Origin: Clavelina lepadiformis
Lineage: Eukaryota > Chordata > Ascidiacea > Aplousobranchia > Clavelinidae
Direction: 5' to 3'
DNA length: 64,000 nt
Assembly (NCBI RefSeq): GCF_947623445.1
Contig: NC_135248.1
Coordinates: 1,922,001-1,986,000, forward strand
Shown here: positions 60,247 through 64,000 of the stretch, one piece after another
Numbering within the stretch: position 1 is the stretch's first letter
Layout: every line of letters begins with the position of its first letter
Notes under the pieces: generated by a model
Databases searched by the model: none
Seen by the model: only the letters and a program-made list of their open reading frames with translations
What the model was told of the DNA's origin: nothing
Translations under genes and position numbers: made by a program

Positions 60247-61851
60247 TGTTTTCTCTTTTTTGAAAAATAATGTAAAATACTTTTTCAACTGCGGCAAATA
60301 AATCTAAATAGCAAAAAATATATAGGTTTGAAAAAACCTAAATCACACAAGTCACATTTCTATCAACTTTCGAGCATAAATTGATCCAAACAAAACAGCT
60401 TAAATTTACGGTAACACTTTAGTTAAATAAATCATGTTTTTATCCAACGAAATCGCTTTTTTGATTCTAAACTCTTTGACCCTGAGATAAATTTAGCAGG
60501 AAATTGTTAACAACTTCGGCCATTTCATCTCTGCTTGCTCTTGTGGTCCTAATGGGCCGTGAAGGGCTGACAAAGCTACTTGGTTGAACTTTGAATTAAA
60601 TTCTACAGGTGGCGCCGCGTACTGCCCTATCAATTTTTCTTTGCCGTTTTTCTCAACGTCTTTCTCATGTCGTCGTTTCATAATGGGGACTTCCCCTTGG
60701 GCTTTTGAGCCATCCGTGAGTGTACGAACGTGAAAGTGTCGAATGAATCTCAGACCGTCCGCTTTTATATCGCTTGCCGGAGTCAAATCATTATAACGTC
60801 ACAATGCTAAAGAAGAGTTTTTTTCCAAATAAAGCGTAGCCTGATGTCAATGAAACTCAGGGAGATTTCGTACTGCGAAGAATCTGAAAAATGTCACGCA
60901 CTTCAAGAAATGTCACTTAGATTTCGTCGATGCTGAAAACAATTATAACGGATATTTTCAATTTTGCGACAACAGGTGGCCAAGATATTGGGTACTTTCG
61001 GATTTTAACAATTTTCACATATTGCAGTAGCAATTTGCGAATTGATTTCGACAGGTTTTGGTTCAAAACGTCGTTTGCAATTTTGAACTGAATTTTTCAA
61101 GGAACAAATTTAAGAACGAGCACAGACTTTTCTGATGTAAACGGATACTTGCACTTGAAAATCGTTTCATTGAATCTATGTTAAAGAGACTAAACAACAT
61201 GTAATTATGCCTTTGCTGGTTGATCGATGTGATGGTTTTAAAAGATCGCGAATGAAAAAAAAAAACACATATCACCGCAATTACTGCGTTTTCATGAATA
61301 TTTCTACAAATGTTGAAGCATTTTAACAACAATATAGGCCCCACATCAAACCCCCACTGCTGGTGTTGCTGCCACGTTGTGCCGATTATGGAGGACCGGA
61401 TCTTGGTCGATATGCGGCTTCCATAACAAACGATAAAAAGCGGTAAAATGGCAAACAGACATCGCAGCGACTCTCTACGCCAATCAGTCGCCGATTACAA
61501 ATTAATCACTTGTTTGCTCAAACAACGGGTTCGCTTAGGCTCCAACCAGTTATTGAAACTTGTGCAATGCCGCCGCTTGCATCCGTCGCTTCAGTAAATA
61601 TTTAATGCTGTTGTACAAAATGGGTCGCCTCCTATGACGAATAAAAAGTATCCGCCGTTTGTAATTTGTTTTAAAAAAAACTCGCTGCAATTCTTAATAA
61701 ACTATATTTACATGATTAATCTCAACTTCCTGTTTTTTTTTCTGCTCTAAGTAAGTCTGCGTCCGATTATAGCCTAACAAACAGTTTTTGAGGCTTGACT
61801 GAAACAAGGACCTATTTTCAGTGGACTCATTTTTTAAATTAAACGTAAGCT
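60247..61851. promoter_or_regulatory. BMP3 upstream region
   Basis: 5' flank of the minus-strand BMP3 gene. No clear TATA box at the expected distance. It contains one 97-codon frame (60493-60786, minus). The remainder is AT-rich with no coding signal and may hold developmental enhancers. Confidence 0.35.
60493..60786 (-). CDS. Unrecognised 97-codon ORF upstream of BMP3
   Basis: ATG to TAA on the minus strand, about 250 bases upstream of the BMP3 start codon. The product is hydrophilic and rich in Lys, with KRRHEKDVEKNGKEKL in the middle and a Pro/Gln-rich end; no signal peptide, membrane span or known domain. It could be part of the BMP3 leader (a long uORF), an unrelated small gene, or chance. 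Confidence 0.2.
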   Translation of the reverse strand: MTPASDIKADGLRFIRHFHVRTLTDGSKAQGEVPIMKRRHEKDVEKNGKEKLIGQYAAPPVEFNSKFNQVALSALHGPLGPQEQAEMKWPKLLTISC

Positions 61852-64000
61852 GTGGCATATAACTCTGCAATTTGCGGAAAAAGCGAACGTATTATAAAGT
61901 CGTTTTTGAATGACGCGTTGAAATTACCTGAGTTAACCGCATTGGTGAAATCACTCTTCGGTGTGGATCTTGGTTTACGCTTTTCAAAATGTCAGAGCTT
62001 TGCCCAATTTGAAACTGTAATCACACTTTTGCTTGTTAATTGAGCAACTATACAAACCACACTTCAAACAATACCTGATGTGACTTGTGTGACCATTTAC
62101 AAGAATCGGTGTCGTTTTGATTTAAAGGTGAAAATTGTCGTGTTATTGGCCGGTTGGATCAAAGAAGACTAAAATTTCACACTTTTACCTGCTATCACGG
62201 ATAATTGAGAGAAATTGGAAAAAGTTTGTTTTCAAACGGGTTTACGTGAATTTAAATATCAACTTTTTATTTTGTTTGCCGCTATTTTATAGTGACCAAC
62301 ACAATCAGCAAATTGCAACTTTTTATTTTGTTTGCCGCTATTTTATAGTGACCAACACAATCAGCAAATTGCAACTTTTTTTCTTATTTCTTGGATCATT
62401 TAAACCAAGTTAATAAAATATTTTCAGTATATGAAAAAAGATCAAATGCAATAAAACTTTTTCATATAACCCAACTGTTTACAACAAGATCCGATAAACA
62501 GAGGTCTTTACAGAACACAACGAACATCAAGGCTTCATTAGCCACGCCACTTACCAGTAAATTAAACCGTAAAACAGACAAATCAAACTGACAGCTCGAA
62601 TTACCGCAAGTTAGTCACATTACGCCGTTACCTTACAAAAAGCAAACTTATACGCATTTGTAGGTTTTGCTACTTTTGCAAAACACAGAGGCTGGATGCA
62701 GAATGTTGTAAGTTTTGTTGCTGCACAACCAAGCTGACTAATATTAAAGGCAAGCAGAGGTTGTTTGAAACACCTGGCCGCCTGTTTGTTTTCAGAGATT
62801 AGGCAGCTGAGTAAACAAGAATGTGAATATCGGCGCGTTCGCCGATTTAAAGCGTTCGTATTAAACACGCAGGGAAGTGTTGTTTCGTTTTATTTCCGAA
62901 AATTATTTTCCCCTCTTTTGCTTGTGGCTGTCCACACGAAAACATTGATTTCATATTTTGTATACTTCGTACCAACTCCAAGGAATTCTGTCACTCAGAC
63001 GGCTTCTCACAGCTAGAAGTCACGCATAGCGACAAGTAACGTTTAATAACATGGAGCAAGATTATTAACGAACAATGACGGTCGACAATGGTCTTTGAAT
63101 ACGATCAATTTTAGAAATATCTCAATATTTTAACCCTAGAATTTCTCACGGATGGCAAATACAAGAAATGAGGTGGCGAACAAATTTCCAGCGCCCGCAC
63201 ACCTGTTTAAAACTGCGGGAAACTCGATTTTGTTTATGCCAGCGTCAAATAAAGTTGTCAGACTGCCAATTCGCTTGGAGGTCACGTGATTTTCGGAAAC
63301 AGAAATCCGATTAAAAATGACGCCGCGTAAAACCGCTCTTCAATTCCCAAACAACTTGTTGTTTTGCAACGATTAGCAATCCAGAATTTGACACCGACTA
63401 GATCGACATTTTACCGCCAGAGATTAGGATACTATTTCCCGTGCGCTCCAACATTTTTTCCGATTACGGTGACTTATACATGACCGCAACAGACAGCGAT
63501 TCCCTCGCCTCGGAATTTGCGAAAAGATTCATTTATTGCTTCAATTTAAGCGATAATTCCAGCTCATAATTCGATATCAACTCTACCTTTTTATACGTGT
63601 TTTAAGGCTGGGTGGGAAAGCGACACGTTATCACTTCGGGTTAAAGTAATTTTCACAATTACACCCGTTGGCAAAACGCTTTTGTTCCGAGCATTTTGAT
63701 AAATCATCGTGAAATTGTATTGGATTTCAAGTTTTTTCTCTGCAGAAAATTTAGTAAGTAAGTAAGTAAATTCAGTAATTTTTATCCTAGTTGATGTATA
63801 TTTTTCTTGTTGCGTTACGCTTCAATCACGTGATATTGAACTTTAAAACAAAACGAATTCTAGCGTTAAAAATTTCAAAACTAATTAACTAATAAATAAC
63901 TAATCACCATAAACGGCAAGTTGTTTAAAAAAAACACAGTTAGTCCCAAAAGTATTTCTTAAAAACTGAAATTCAGACAACGACGAAGAGGGTTGCATTT
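61852..64000. other. Right-hand intergenic region, no gene seen
   Basis: Open frames are under 95 codons and unsupported. It contains the tandem repeat at 62261-62380. No RNA gene recognised. Confidence 0.45.
62261..62380. repeat. 56-bp tandem duplication
   Basis: Two identical 56-bp copies (62261-62316, 62317-62372) starting AACTTTTTATTTTGTTTGCC, followed by the first eight bases of a third. The perfect identity points to a recent event. Confidence 0.9.

Noticed and set aside
1-64000. tRNA, rRNA or operon-like spacing
   Set aside because: No cloverleaf with A/B boxes or rRNA core was recognised by eye, and no pair of same-strand genes is close enough to suggest an operon.

Overview
The window looks like invertebrate nuclear DNA: AT-rich, with short to medium GT-AG introns, typical AATAAA signals, C2H2 zinc-finger genes, LDLa-rich receptors and many DNA-transposon relics. 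The host genes are animal orthologues (RLIG1, TMEM11, RAD18, BMP3/GDF10, an RGS3-like protein, an EDA-like TNF). The mix fits an invertebrate deuterostome, and the fast-evolving proteins make a tunicate (ascidian) my best guess. The species cannot be fixed from the sequence alone. No operon, CRISPR array, rRNA or tRNA gene was seen.

Layout. 2.3-6.2 kb (+): EDA/Eiger-like TNF ligand, seven exons. 11.3-14.3 kb (+): RNA ligase RLIG1 (human C12orf29), six exons, with two hAT MITEs in its introns. 15.3-22.9 kb (+): an RGS3-like gene with a C2 domain in the 5' exons and an RGS box in the last two, plus a likely internal start. 23.2-28.3 kb (-): a rhodopsin-type GPCR with about a dozen LDLa modules and no leucine-rich repeats, convergent with the RGS gene. 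32.0-33.0 kb (+): TMEM11. 34.2-38.4 kb (-): RAD18, reassembled as 12 exons with every phase agreeing. 38.8 kb (+): a small unassigned ORF. 39.2-47.4 kb: a transposon-rich block with three hAT-type elements (one nested in another), a whole-looking Ty3/gypsy element with identical LTRs, and a TA-flanked MITE. 49.1-53.9 kb (-): two C2H2 zinc-finger genes (10 and 13 fingers) separated by a nested pair of hAT elements and a finger relic. 56.1-60.2 kb (-): a BMP3/GDF10 orthologue, five exons. The rest, including the last 3.7 kb, holds no gene I can support.

The genes do not form one pathway. Two encode secreted or membrane-tethered ligands (TNF, TGF-beta), two act in G-protein signalling (GPCR, RGS), two in nucleic-acid repair (RLIG1, RAD18) and one in mitochondrial membrane shape (TMEM11). 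The most unusual items are the LRR-less LDLa receptor with its duplicated 150-nt exons and its C-terminal minisatellite read in two frames, the very basic and long BMP3 precursor, and the nested hAT insertions. Five of those hAT elements share nnnTAnnn target duplications, the Buster-type pattern. I found no wholly new multi-gene system.
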